Below are positions 39,400 to 53,700 of a stretch of 64,000 nt of DNA, in pieces (within the stretch, counting starts at the first letter, position 1; every line of letters begins with the position of its first letter). Under the pieces are notes generated by a model. That model did no database searches. It was not told the DNA's origin and saw only the letters and a list, made by a program, of their open reading frames with translations. The position numbers and the translations under genes are program-made. This DNA is from Onchocerca lupi (taxonomy: Eukaryota; Nematoda; Chromadorea; Rhabditida; Onchocercidae): positions 1 to 64,000 of the forward strand of contig JAOVVO010000272.1 in the NCBI GenBank assembly GCA_028564675.1. Direction: 5' to 3'.

Positions 39400-42300
39400 G
39401 TATAATACAATAATACGTTTGTTTTCGCAAGATTATATTCGAAAATTGTGAAAGATGATAAAAAACTTTTCCAAACAAAACAAACAAACTTTAATAAATA
39501 GACTGAAATTTGAAAAATTTTTTATTTTAACAAACATGATTTCAAAAAACTAAATGAATTTCTTACAAACTATATTTGGCGAAAACTTTTATTAGACTTT
39601 AATATATTACAAAGTGAAATTTCAAAAACTTTTGTTTTCAGGAAAATGATTTTTTAAGATATTCAATGAACTGAATTTAAATGTTAAAAAACTTTCTTCA
39701 AATAGCATGAAATACTCAAGATGAAGCAAAAAATTCAAAAATTAATGATAGAAATGAATCATTTGCTAATTGCGTTAATTATGTAAATAATTTTCTTCAT
39801 TAATAAGTTTCTTCGTTAATTTTCATCATTAAATCATCTTTATAATTGGCGATTTATTAAATCATTCGGTTAAGTAATGTGTTATTAAAAGATTATCCGT
39901 TATAATTCTAAAATATAGTATAAAGAAAACGTATATTGCATCTCGTAACTTCGTGTTGTATACTTTTTCCTTTAATTACGGACGTGTTTTTCACGTATTA
40001 TTCACGTATTGTTGAAAAATTAATCAGCCACTAAGATGTCGGATGTGATTAATTCTTCTTCTTCTCATCAAATCACCAAACTTTTTTATATCATAAATAC
40101 TATATTAATCATCAAATTTTTTTTATACTATAAAATTTTCACCTAAATGAGAGAAAGCAACCTTTGCTTAATACCTATAAATTACCATATTTGGTATTAA
40201 AAAAAAAAAAAAAAAAAAAAGAAAGAATCATATGAATAACTTTTAAACCATCTGTTCGTGAATATTTTGAAATTCATTCTTCGTTTTAAATGCATTTGAA
40301 TCCCCCAAAAATAATTTTATTGAAAATTCTTGTAAAAAATATCAGCAAAAAAAAAATATTATTCGAAATAATATTATACAGAAATAGATTCGGAGCTAGA
40401 TTCAGAAATATTTTCCAATCTTTTATTGTATTTATATCAAAATTAGGATGGAATAATACGATCAAATTGTTTAAATGTATTTCAGAATTCATGCAAGGTC
40501 ATGAAATCTATTTTGATTTCCATAAGCATATTTCAGTATTGAGGTAAAATTACGGATTGTATGATAAAATATGAGATTCTATTTTGAATTTCAATTGAAA
40601 TGATGTTTTCAAATTCCAAAATGAAGACCAATTCTTTTGCAATTTTTTCAATTTTCAAATTTTTCACATTACCTTTTAATATATACATGTGTTCACTTAT
40701 TTTTGTTCCAACCATTGCATATATAAAACCTAATTTGATGATATATTTATTTTCAAGATTTATTGATGTTGAAATTTTTCATTTGTCATTATTCATCGTC
40801 ATGAAATTGAGTGGATGATGAAGTGCTTTTATACTTTTTTTTCTTTTTCTCAATTTATGAGGAAATAAATTAAAAAGAAATGATTCAACTCAAACATTGC
40901 CAATTTTCTCTCTTTTTTTTTTTTTTTTTGAATTTCAATTTAATTCATTCTTGGTTATTTTATTTGGCCATAGACTATTTTTTTTCTCTTTTTCCCTCAA
41001 TTATTGTAGTATAATGCTCAAAATAAATTTATTGATTGATTCTGATTTAACCGAAAAATTAGTGAAAAAAAACTAATCCAATATTAACTTTAAATTAATG
41101 TTAAAATTCAAGTTATATTAATGTCAAGTGATATTAGTAAACCCGAAAATACATGATATTAGAAGCCTGAAAATTTACAATTGATTTATTTCAGATACTA
41201 TATTTATTTTGAAATTTGTGGAACAAATTGTTGACTATAGATTTTCATTTTTTCAACATGTTATTTTCTGCAATTTGATAAAAAATTGTTTTAAAAATAT
41301 TGGAATTTAAATTTATTAAAATTTAAATTTGTGTTTTTAATTTAGATAGATTTGGACTATTAATAAATCATTTTTTTTTTTAATTATCATACAGAAAAGA
41401 AAAAATGAAAATGTTGTTGCTTGAATGTGCAATAAATTAATTCGCAGCAATTGAATTGTCGAAATCGATTCATTCAACAAAAAATTTTCTTTTTTATTAC
41501 AGCTGTTGAGAGTAATGACGGGTTTTAAAAGGAATTTTTGTATTTTTATCTGAATTTTTTGAAAGAATTTTTTTTTTTTTTTTTATTGCACTCTTACATT
41601 TCAGCAAAATTTCTCTCTTCTATTCTCCTTTTTTCTCTCTTAATACTTTTACAATAAAAGTTCAAGAGGATTTCCTGTGATATCAAGTTGCATAATAAAA
41701 GTTTGCTAATATGATATTTTAGGTGATAATTTTGTTGATAAAAATCACTGGTATGACATTTTGGGTTGATAATTTTTTCTGGAATTAAATTAAATTAAAT
41801 TATTTAAACAAAACTAATAGTAATATCATATGAAAACATTCCATCTCAATTGGTAATTAAAAAGTAATTTTAATGATAACAATTGTCATAATAAATCATT
41901 TACATTAATTGCAAAATTCCCAAGAATTGACGATTCTGATCTAAATTGATGAGATATTTCTTTTTAGAAATAAATTTAAAAAATGATGAAAAATTGTGAA
42001 ACAAAAAGGACGAAAAATGGATGACACGAATGGAGAAATTATGATTATTTTGAGATACGTCATTAAGATAACTTACAAAAACTTCTGTATCGTAGTTCTA
42101 CTCAAAATAAATCGATGAAATTAGTGAAACATGATTTGTTGATCAATTCTTCTGAATGATCATATTAAAGAATGAGAAGTTCATCAATTTCAATTTCATT
42201 CAGTTTAATATTGATATTAAGTTTTTTTTTTTTTTCATTCTATTATTGAATATTTATTTTATAAACATTCTTATAGCTATTTTTCATTTATTATGCATTT

Positions 42301-43179
42301 ATAGGCGTTAAATTTTGCTTGAAAAGTTTGCAAATTTTGATTTCTCTGAGGGAATTTTAATTTCATCACGAACGAAAAATGGCATAAACACGGAATGATA
42401 AGAAAGTTATCACTTTAGAAATTGCAATTTTCTATGATCCGTTATTTTTTAATCAATCAATAAGTATTCAGTGTTAAATTTCACGTACGTAAATAAACAG
42501 GAAGTAAGCAATGAGCCATCAATTTTTCAAAAAGATGTATGAATGTTTATTTCAACAGTTTCTCGCATCAACAACTGGAAGTATTTGAAAAAGATGAAAT
42601 CATCATAGATTGAAAATGTCTGATGAGTAATCATTGATTATTTGATTAATAAATTATATGAACTTGAAAAACGTGAACGACGTGAACCTCGATTTTTCTA
42701 TTCTTATAATTTTTAAACGAATTTTATTTCTTCTATTTATTCATTCAAATTAACACTTTCACTTATTTACATCAAATTTTTCTGATGCTATTCACGCATA
42801 AGTCTTAATTTAAATTTTTCCATTCGAAATGTTTACCAATAAACAGGAAAAATAAAAAAGAGACAAAAAAATAAATAAATAAATAAAACCAAGGTATGGG
42901 AAATTTTTGCTTATATATTATAAATATAGGAATTTTTTGCCCTTTTTCTCTCTTCATCCTAAAAATTTTTTCTAACGTAACAAATAAACTGAAAGATTTC
43001 GATGAATTTTGTGTTTTTTTTTTTTTTTCTTAATTTATTTGTTGTATGTCATTGAAATAATGTAGATTTGATGAGATTTTTCACATGTTTGCATGTATTT
43101 CTATATTTTATTAGCTAAATAATTTTTGTTATACGTGTAATTCGAATTTAAAATTAGATTAAATTTACCGTCCAATAAT

Positions 43180-43193
43180 AAATGAATTTCAGG
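43180..43193 (+). promoter_or_regulatory. Probable trans-splice acceptor for the FN3 gene
   Basis: TGAATTTCAG ends at 43192, one base before the ATG at 43194. As no coding exon precedes it, this is either an SL1 acceptor or the 3' end of a 5'-UTR intron whose first exon lies upstream in the gene-poor region. Confidence 0.5.
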
Positions 43194-46100
43194 ATGAGCG
43201 CGTATTCGTTGAGCCTGCAAAAGCTCTTCGTCGCGTTAATTCTCATTTCTGCGATAAGAGGTTTGTTAATTTTAATATTATTTTTTTTTTTTTCTTGCCA
43301 TAAATAACAATTTTTCATATTACTGTGCAGCGTTGCAATTTATTGCTTCGATAAATTTTTTTTTTTTGAATTATGTAATTAAAGTGCGACATTTTACAAG
43401 CGATTAAATGTGACAGCAATTAAATTAGGTATCTTATACCTTATCGTTTTGCGTTTTCATTTCAAATTCTCAATTAATTTTATAAAAGGTTCTTTCGAAA
43501 AATAAAAAAAAAAAATTTTAATATTCAAATTACTCAACTCTTTAAAATAAAGCTGAAAATAATCAATATTTATCAATGAAAACAAAATTGTAGGTGATCA
43601 TGAAATGTGATTATGCTTACATTGTATTGGATGTTGAAAAAATAAGCTATTATTTTTGATTAATTGAAACTAATTGAAGCCAATTTATATCATTCAGAAA
43701 CGGAAATTCAGAATTTTTAATTTTTTCAAAGCCTTCATCATCATTGCATGATCTGATCAATTAATTTTCTAGGTAACAAACCTCGCATTCGATTGCGACG
43801 ACAAATTGGTGGATCTCAAAGTTTGCTAACCGTTGAATGGGAAGGTATCCAGACCGGAGATCATCCGGATGATAGTGTTGGAGGATTTGCGGTCGAATAT
43901 CGTGCGGAAAAAGATACACAATGGCATGTTCATGATGGGATAATTCCTTACAAAGGGCCTAATTTACAGTACAGAGTACAGGTAATTTATTCTAAAAGTA
44001 AAATTTCTGCATAAAATTATCTAAAATGATATCTAATTTAGAAATTTTGAAAACTTCGCAATTATCTATAAGTCAAAATTTTTCATTTATGCCAGAAAAA
44101 CTCACTCTATACTGCTATTTTTTTTTTTTTTTTTTTTGTTGATTATTGAAATTGATAAATAACATAACAATAATCAATTTGCTTAGATATATATTTGAAT
44201 TGAAATTTTTTCCAGATTCCACGTTTACCAACTGGAATCGCTTATTTTGTGCGTATCAAAGTGCTCGGTAAAAATGGTAAAATTTTGGTGGAGACGCCAG
44301 AAATACGGGCACGTAATGAAATGGTTAGCATAAAATGTGAATCAGGTTTGTTTTTTTCTGAAAATTTACATCACAATTTTTCATTTCTTATTTCTTTGAT
44401 TGAGGGAATTGATACATTTTCAAATGATAAGTTTGATATTTTTTTTTTCTTAGCGTAATATTCCGTTTTCTAACTAACTTAGAAAACAGCAACTTAGCTA
44501 ATTTACGAACTTGTTAAAAATGAAATAATGAATTGCACTAATTTTATGCCAACAAAGTTATAATTAATTAAAGTTGAAAATAATTATTTAATTATAGCTG
44601 TCGCCATTATAATTAAATGACATTTTTTAATTTAACAATATTTAAAAAAAAATTGACATTTTAGCGATATTTTTAACTTTTATTTTTAAAATATTCAGTA
44701 TCTATTTTTTAAATTACAGATGAATTAACAGCTCCACGAAATCTTGAAGTTACACAAACAGGTCAATATAGTATTGCCATATCATGGGAACCACCAGAAT
44801 GTGGTTCTGTTGGCGAATACCACATTGAGGTCTGCCCTTTAGAAAAAAAAAAATGCTGTATTCTTGCTTGCAATTATCAAATAATATTTAAAAAATGATT
44901 TTTGATTTATTGATTTTTTCCAAAAATGGTGAAACTTTCTTTTTTTTTTTTTAGCATTTCTTCAGATAAGGCATAAAGTGTAGGAGTTTCAATGAAATTT
45001 CGTCTTTTTAAATCTCAATATTTCTCGACCTATCTTTCCATTACTTTGGAACTTTTTTTTTTTTCAGAATTCATTAAATTGAAATCAAATTATAAGGTCG
45101 AAATTTTTATATATTGAAATAATTTATTTCATTAAACCGAAATCTGATAGATTTTTTTCAGCTTGCTGGTGTTGAGACAAAGTTTGATGTTCATCGACAG
45201 ACAGTAACACATCCATCAGTTAGTGTTACCAGTCTTTTACCTGGAACCGAATATCAAATTCGAGTTCGAGCTGCCGATCGTTTGCGTGTATTAGGTCCAT
45301 GGAACGATTATTTACTTGTAGCAAAAACGGAAGGCGAAGGTTTGGCATTGTTTAAAATTTAATTTTTAATTTTAAATTTATTGCTCAAATTTGACTTCAC
45401 TTTATTAACAAATTATTGTTTTCTGTTCATGTTTTCATGTAATCCGAATTTTTCATTGTGTAATATGAAAAAATTCGCAAATATTCATTTCGCAATTTGC
45501 TTTTTTCCAGCTCCAAATGAATCAGATGAAATAGATGTCGATTATCGGACAAATTCAGAATTACGCATTAGTTGGCAACCGTATGATGATGAACGGCTAC
45601 AGCATTATGAGGTATACTTGTTGAGATTACGGTACCATTGAGAATTATTTTGTACCGTAATCGTTAATTAATCATAATTTTACCTTTCATTTATTTTTCT
45701 TTCTACAACTTGAACATTATCAATACATGCTGAAGCCTATTCAAAGATTATGAATTCAAAAGATGAAATAAAATTCAATGAAAATTTTAAAAACTTACAA
45801 ATATTACAGGTAATAGCTGTTGAAGTGGATGGTGAAAGTCAAACAGTTGAACGAGCTCGTTTAAGTCCATTAACAAATAGTCATGTTTTCGTCAGATTAA
45901 AACCAGATACAGAATATGACATAGGTGTGATAGCATTTGTCGATCATGAACCTAAATTGGTTTATAAATTACCTGCTAAAACAGCGGATAGTTCGGGTGT
46001 AGACTGGGAAGATAAGCCTGTGGTAGTGCCCGAAAATGAGCAACAATTTACGGTACAATGGAAAAAACCGTTAATACCTGATGAAACTATTACCAAATTC

Positions 46101-49100
46101 GTCATTGAATATCGTCTACCAAATGAAACTGAGTTCGTTTATTTCTGTTTTGATATTAATCATTTTTTGAGTTAAGCATTAATTAATTTAAATAAAAGAT
46201 AAAATGAGATTTTTTTCTGGACTATTGATATATGGTCAATAAAATTGTGATCATTTGTGAAATCAAAATCATAGAATTATCACCCTAAAAAATGTTTAAA
46301 TTATCAAAGAAAATGTTGAAGTCGCATTCCCGTACGATAATCCCAGTTGTATAATTCAGTAATTAATTTAATTGCTTGGCAGAAATAATTCTTCTCTAAT
46401 GCTTCAGATGGCGCAAATATGATGATATAATCGTAGATGAAGAGATGGATGATTATCATATTCAATTTGATACAATGTATGATGGATCATTGTATTCATT
46501 TCGTATTTTAGGAGTTGATGATCATCTTAAAATGATTGCTAAAACAGCTGAGGTATACAATTATATTGATTTTTGTCAACTTTCTTTTTTTTTTTTTTTT
46601 TGATTTCATAAATTGGCCGTATAATTCTGATTCAAATCACGTTTTTACCTGATTTTGATAAAAACAAGCAATTCAAATATATATTGAACTGATGCAAAAT
46701 GGACATAATTTTTCTTTTCCTTCTTTTCTTTTTTTTTTTTTGATAATTAATTAAATTAAATTTTAGTTCACAGTTGGTTCAGCAGCATCTAATTCCTGTA
46801 TTGGTGATGCTGGAATTCCACAAAATGTACGAACAAGTGTTGTATCTGAGACAACTATTCAGTTCACGTGGGAAAAGCCACGTTGCAATGAGACGTATGG
46901 ACCAATTGATGGTTACGAATACACGGTGAAATCTTTTCTTTTGTTTGTTTTTTTTTTCTTTTTTTTGATTGATTTAAAAATGATGTAATTCGAAGAATTA
47001 AATGGCAGAGAATGTAAATCGCTTTCTTACTATATTAGGTATAAATTAAACTTAATACGTTGAAATAGAATAACTTTAACATAAAAAAAATGGAATTTCT
47101 TGTAAGTTAAGTAAATTGTAATCATGATATATTATTATTTCTCAGAAGTACTACTTTTTTGTATCTAATTTTTCCACTCTTCAATTCTTATGACTTTGAG
47201 AAGTTAAATTAAGGACTTAGCTTCCACTTGAAAACATGAGTATACTTTTCAGTTCTGGAACGTAGAAACAGAGACACAACCTGAAACCGCATCATACGTT
47301 GGACGAAATACCGTAACATTGGATGACTTGGATCCAGATACACGTTATGCATTTCGGGTTCGTTCACGTGCTGGACATGGGCATAGTTCATGGAGTGAAG
47401 TTGTAAATGCTGAAACAGAAGCACATTCAGGACCAAAAGGTAGGTTTTTGGAATTGCAGAATAACTAATTAACTTGTTCATAATGAATAATCTCCTAATT
47501 CATGAATCTAATATTTTACAAGTAGTATATAAGTTAGTTCAAAATCTTGTTGAACAGATAATCGGATATGCGTGGAAATTCAGAAAAGCTTCAGGGCATA
47601 ACTTCAGGCATCAAGGAATTTAATGTTAATTTTGCTCTGTCACTATTGCACTTAACAAATATGAATATTTTTATTTTAAAAAATGCACTATAAATTTTAC
47701 TTGATTATATTCTCATTTCTGTTAAAATACACTTTCATTTGGATAGAAATTTTATGATTTATTATTTTGTTTAGAATATATTTTCATCGGCCAAATTTTT
47801 GATACGAATATTTATGCAAATTACTTCTTGCTAATTAATTTATTTGACATAATTTAATGTGTACATCAGTCGTTCGTATTAGGTAAAAACCATCTCATGG
47901 CATTGTCCAGTGTGATTTAGTTGTTCTATGTCCATTTTTTTTTTTTTTTTTTTGCTTGCTAACCAATATTTTTGCCATTTAGAAGATCGCTTATAATATC
48001 ATTTAATTTTTGATAAGTAATTTATTTTAAGTTACATAAGTACATTTAGAACTTTTACAACTTAACAGTTTCTGCTATTGAAATCCTTCTTTGAAAAATG
48101 GTCTTACTCTTTTTCTTCGAGTTCTCAAAATTCTTCTAAGGAATAATTTCAGTAGACTTACATATTATTTAATGAAAATATTTGTTGTTATGATAAAATT
48201 CGAAAAAAAATTAGAGCAGGGCAATAACTTTTCTAATTAAAAAATAATTCCATCAATATCAATAGGTTCATCACAACTCAAATAATTCTTCATCAAAAGA
48301 TAAAAATATCCTGTCTTCCACTATTCCTAAATTTCACTTGATTTTATTTGTTTTTATCATTAATATTGCTTCTTTTTAGTTTTCTAGCAAACTAACATTT
48401 AGTATTCACCAATAATGGCAATTCTCATCGGTATCATTATCAATTACTATTAATCACAAATAACACATTAATATTTTATCCAGCGTTTCAAGAAGCACCA
48501 ATATCTGCACTTCTTCGGCGTTTTAAACGGCAGGAAAAAAGTCAAATTACAGGTAATTTAAGGTAAATTACATAATAACTTAAAAATATGAAAACTTGGA
48601 AATATAAAACTCGAAAATTAAAGCAAGTAATGGGAAAATTCATGCTTTTTTAATTTTAAGTAAATTATGCAATCATATCTAACACATATGGGGAAAAATA
48701 TGTCTTAATGCTTAATTAACAAAAAGGTCATTGGTGCAACTCATTCTTCATAAGAATATCTATCATTCGCGAAGTCATTCATAATTCGCTAGCTAATAAT
48801 TTGGTGAAAATAGAATCCATGTAGTTTGCTTCCTACAAAGTCTAATTTCTAAATTAAAACAGTACCTAACTTTACTAATTTCTGATTGATTAAATGATTT
48901 TACTAAAAATATCTAGCAATAAAACAACGAAGCATTTTTTGGTATATGAAAAAATAGTGATATAATTTTTATTTTCATTGCTTCATTTTCATCTTTTAAT
49001 ATTTGCGATTATTCTTTTCTGTATATTTAGGGCTGTTTTTATTTGTTTATTTTTTCAGATGATCATAATATTTATCAACTTCGCATCATTTTGGCACCAC

Positions 49101-50724
49101 CAAAATCATATTTATCATGGACACCACTACCAGAACATGCTGAAGAAGTTACCAAGTTTAAGTAAATTTTCTTTTTTTCATCTCTAATTTTTTCTCTCAG
49201 AAAACAATCGTCTGTTTGACTGAACACTTCAATTAGTTGAAACTTGTTGGAAAGAAAAAAAAAATTCTGATCGAATTGTGATTTGGTTTATAGATCGGTT
49301 GGATTGAAAATTGCTTGATGATACTGTGACTGCGCTAGATCAGCAATAAGCTTTCTTAGGTTTATACGATATTATACACAATAATGCGCTTATGCAATAG
49401 TAAAGAGTAAATGAATAACACACGGGCAAATATAAAAGATACTAACAGTCGTCTCCAGCTGATTTATCATTTGTGCTGTCGTAAAATCGTATTTGATATT
49501 GGATTGAAACTGAATTGTCGCTAATATTGACGTTGAAAAAATTGCTTCTGTTGAAGACATTAAAAAGACTGCTCATATTGAAGACACCAACGTTGCTGAT
49601 GTTGAGATACTGATCTTACTACCCCGAAAGCGCCCTTTTTATACGAATCATCCTTGGTATTGATAGTGGGCGGAGACTTACAACACATTAACCATACAAA
49701 AGATTGAATATGAGAACTAAAAATAAGCTGACACAATTCTCACATCCTTATAACATTTCTAACAGTTAATATCTCAACATTTCGCACGATTCCCATAAGC
49801 TCTAAGAACAAACTGGAAGACGAGAGAATAAAAGCCTTTGTACTGAGATATAGATAAATGACTCATTTGCATGGAAAAAATTGCAAATTTCTTCTATACA
49901 AATTACGTGAATTATTATTTCTTTGCATTTATTTCATAAAATATTTCAATTTTACCAGCAAAACTGTTTCGGTAGTAGAATTTGTCAAATTTTCTGGATC
50001 TGATAGCAATATTTTAGATTATCGTACAAAAAGAGTGCTGGTGATCAGTGGACACGTATCATCGAAGCGCCAGAATATTTCAAATGTCCGGAAGGAATCG
50101 CTGATCCAGAAGATTTCTGCTATGATTTGTCCAAACTTTCATTTGGAGTACAATATACAGCTGATGTAAGTTCATATTTATGTTACAAATAGAATACTAT
50201 GGAAGGACAGTCATTCTGATATTTCATCTCAAATAATATTTTTTAATCTTCATAAAATAACAAATTATTTTGCAATAATTTCAGTTAGTTTATGAATTAG
50301 AAAATGGTGAATGGACACCACGTGGAAGTCCGTTGTTCTTCATTCTTGTCGAAGCTGGTATCAAAATTTTTGTTCCAATTAAATTTAACTTATCACCTAT
50401 CACCCTCCCGCTATTTTTTCTTATATGTTACGCATCCAAAGTTCGTTCCTCAAAAAGCGTGCATGTTCTTTGTTTTGTTGCTATTTTTCACTTTCTCTTT
50501 GCGAACAAAAGAAATTTTCAATATTGTAATTATTTCTCGACAAAAAAATCATATCTTAATTAGGTTGCAGTTTTTGAAATTCATATCTTTTCCCTTTTAG
50601 TGTTTTTTTTAGAAAATCTTTATGAAAATTTTGTTTATCCATGATATTTGGTTTCAAATTTTTCGATCATAAATGAAAGGAAAGATGGCTTCGGATTAAT
50701 TTGTATGTTGTTGTTTGTTGTTGT

Positions 50725-50785
<61 letters not shown>

Positions 50786-53700
50786 GTGGTCGTTCGAAGA
50801 TGTTCATCCATTTCAGGGGAACCATCTGTGCCACTATCACCGCACAATCTTCAGATCAATTCTCATGATACGTCCAGCATTGAGCTTCATTGGCTACCAC
50901 CCTTAAATTCGAAGCACATTCCTTTTTATCAGGCACAATTTTCCTTTTCTTTTATCTCCTCCTATATGCACAATTTTTGCATGATATATGTTGTTCCGCT
51001 GCATAATTTTTTCGGAATCATTTTGAAAGATTTTAATTTTGTCCAAAAAAAAAGAAAAGAAAAAGAAAAAGAAAAAAAATCGCCGCTTCAAAGCTCAAAT
51101 AAAGCACAACTCTTCCTGGAATTTTGAAGAAAAAGAAGAAATAAGACTAAAAGTAGTTTTATTTTCTTAATTAGTCGGTTTAATTTAGATTGAAATAGAA
51201 GATCTGCGTACAAAGAAAATGCGAATTGAACAGGTACCAGGGTCATTCTTTTCCCATATCATTAATCAGCTATCACCAGATTCTATTTATAATATTTCTG
51301 TTCGTGCTGGAACTGATTATGATGAATTGGGTATACCCATATCCAAGATTGTTTCACTACGGCAAGATAAGTATTTCAAATTACCGGATCGTTCACCGGA
51401 TGAAGTGGAAAAATTGGAAGAACAGGTAGACGAAGACCAAGAAATAGCAGAAAGAAAAGGAGAAAATGAAAGAACTAAAATGGAAGAATTTGAAAAGCAA
51501 CAAGTAGGGGATGAACAAAGGTCGCATAAGATATCAGAATGTGAACTTAGGAAATTGGAACTCGATAGAAAGAATGAAGAACGTGAACGTAATCGAGTTG
51601 CATTTGAAAATAAACGTATACGTGAACATCTAAAACATGAACATGGTCGTATGTGTACCGTGCAACAGCAACGTGAACGTATGGAGCTAGAACGTGAACG
51701 TACGGAGTTGGAACAGCAACAACAAGAATGGGAAAAACAACGTGAACATTATGATCGATTGGTTCAACAATATCGACAACAACAAGAGGATATGGAACGA
51801 AGACGTGAAGAACAACGTCAACAAGTGGAAGAGCAAAAACGTTTAGAAAAAGAAATGGATCAAATTCGGATGCAACCGGAATGGGATGAGGAACGAGGTG
51901 AGAGGACGTAACAACGAAATCATGCTGACACGTGTGACGTGTAATTGATTGCTAACAGGTTAACAAACGCAAATAAAACTAATTTAAAAGATTTCAACCA
52001 TTCACTCAATGATTTATTTTTGCAATCATTATCATATCTCTTATCAATGACAAATATTTTTACTTTTTTTTTTAATTTTTTGATTATTCTTACATTTATC
52101 AATTTTCATCATTCTTTCATCATAATGTATGCATGAAATTAGTGTAGTTTCATTAATTTTGAAGATGAATCAATAATCAAAGTGTGTTGATTATTTCAAA
52201 AAATATTAAATATTTTGCTTATTTACTGCTTCACAAGCATGCACGCTTTTCCTCTTCCAATAAGATTTTTTCCTATCGTTTGCATGCTTATTTGCTCACC
52301 AAATTTTGCACAAAGTTTGGCGTGTTTTTAATTTATTATAATTATTTTTTTTTTTCTTGACTAATTCTTTCATTTTTGATTTCTTTTTTTTTAAATGAAA
52401 AAGTAATTTATTTTTATTTTTCATATTAATAATGTTAAAATGATAACTTAGGTGGCACACCAAAATCACTTCTTGGCATTGATAAACCACGTATCGAACA
52501 ACGTGGATCACGTATTTTGCTATATTGGACTATTGGTGGTGATGCATCAGATGTAATAGCCTATCAGGTTTGTTACAGTTTTATTACGAAAATTGCTTAC
52601 TGTATTTTTTTTTTCTTGTTTTCAAATCGATAACCTCAATGACCTAACAAATAGCAAAAATCAATATGAAGTGATCATTGAGCAAGAACTCATTTGTTGT
52701 TTAGGTCATCGAAATAATGCCATACGTGATATCTTACCTCGACAATCATTTTTTTTTTCAATAAAAATTAGCAAAAGTTTAAATTATTGAAATAATTTGC
52801 TTAGAATCTAAATTATTTAAATTGTTTTCTTGAAATTTTCAGATCGATCTTCGTTCCGATTCAGATAGTGATTGGCGACAATTCGATGGTTATGTTACTC
52901 ATTCACCATCAGAAATTCACTATCGACAAGAACTAACTAATCTAGAAACCAATAAACATTATTATGTCAAAATCTCAGCTATTGATCAATCACGACGAAT
53001 TCTTGCTATATCAGAAGCGACAAGCTTCACTGTTCATTGCCAGGGTATATTTTTTATGAATTTATTTGTCCTTGAATTGTGACAATGAAAAGACATTTAT
53101 AAAAATGCTTCACAATATTCCGAAGATAATTCTGTCTTTAAAATTTCTCATTTGACTAATTTTAAATATTATGTTTGATTATCAAAGGAAGTTTTATGCT
53201 CAAAAAGCTAATTATTTGTAATTTGGTTTGGTTTTTTTTTTTTGTAATTTGATTTCTTCTTTAATTATCATTAATTGTTTGAAATTTCAATTTAAAATCC
53301 CAAGTTTTCGACTTGGATATAATATTTAACAAAAATTTCATAATTACTTTCACATAACAATCATTTTTTCAGCACCCAATAGTTCACCGCAAGATTTGCA
53401 CCTGGAAAGTATGGACGAAGGAATTCGGCTCATTTGGAATTGGCCGAATCAGGCGGATCGTAAATGTGAACCGTATTTTCTGATAACAGGATATCAAAAT
53501 GGAATACCGTTTGCTGAACGAGTTGCAGGAGAACAACGTCAATTCATTTTCCAGAATGCGGTTCCTGGTGATTGGCATGTGGAAATGCGTGCCGGAAATC
53601 GTGCCGGAACTGGACCGAGTAGCGTACCTGTAAATTTACAAAGTACCTCAAAAGGTATTGTTCAAATTTAAATTATTAACTTATGAAGTTTTGAATTGCT

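Larger units (their letters stand above)
20045..43193. other. 23-kb gene-poor region
   Basis: No open frame here has splice-linked neighbours, domain motifs or coding-like composition; the scattered 60-90-codon frames are short and low-complexity. The sequence is rich in poly(T) and poly(A) tracts of 10-35 nt and in diverged local duplications (listed separately). Better-mixed islands, with higher GC than the surroundings, lie near 22900-23060, 28400-28720 and 30560-31090. The following gene starts right behind a splice acceptor, so a distant 5' leader exon or enhancer could be hidden here. No tRNA or rRNA gene was recognised. Confidence 0.6.

Noticed and set aside
40286..40818. Cluster of overlapping frames on both strands
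   Set aside because: Frames on both strands cover the same low-complexity AT sequence, with no homology or splice support.
47209..47481. 90-codon minus-strand frame
   Set aside because: Antisense of FN3 exon 10; the plus-strand product is a clear FN3 domain.
50648..51127. Long frames of poly-Val, poly-Cys and poly-Gln
   Set aside because: They are translations of the intronic TTG microsatellite; the true reading frame enters at 50817 behind an acceptor.
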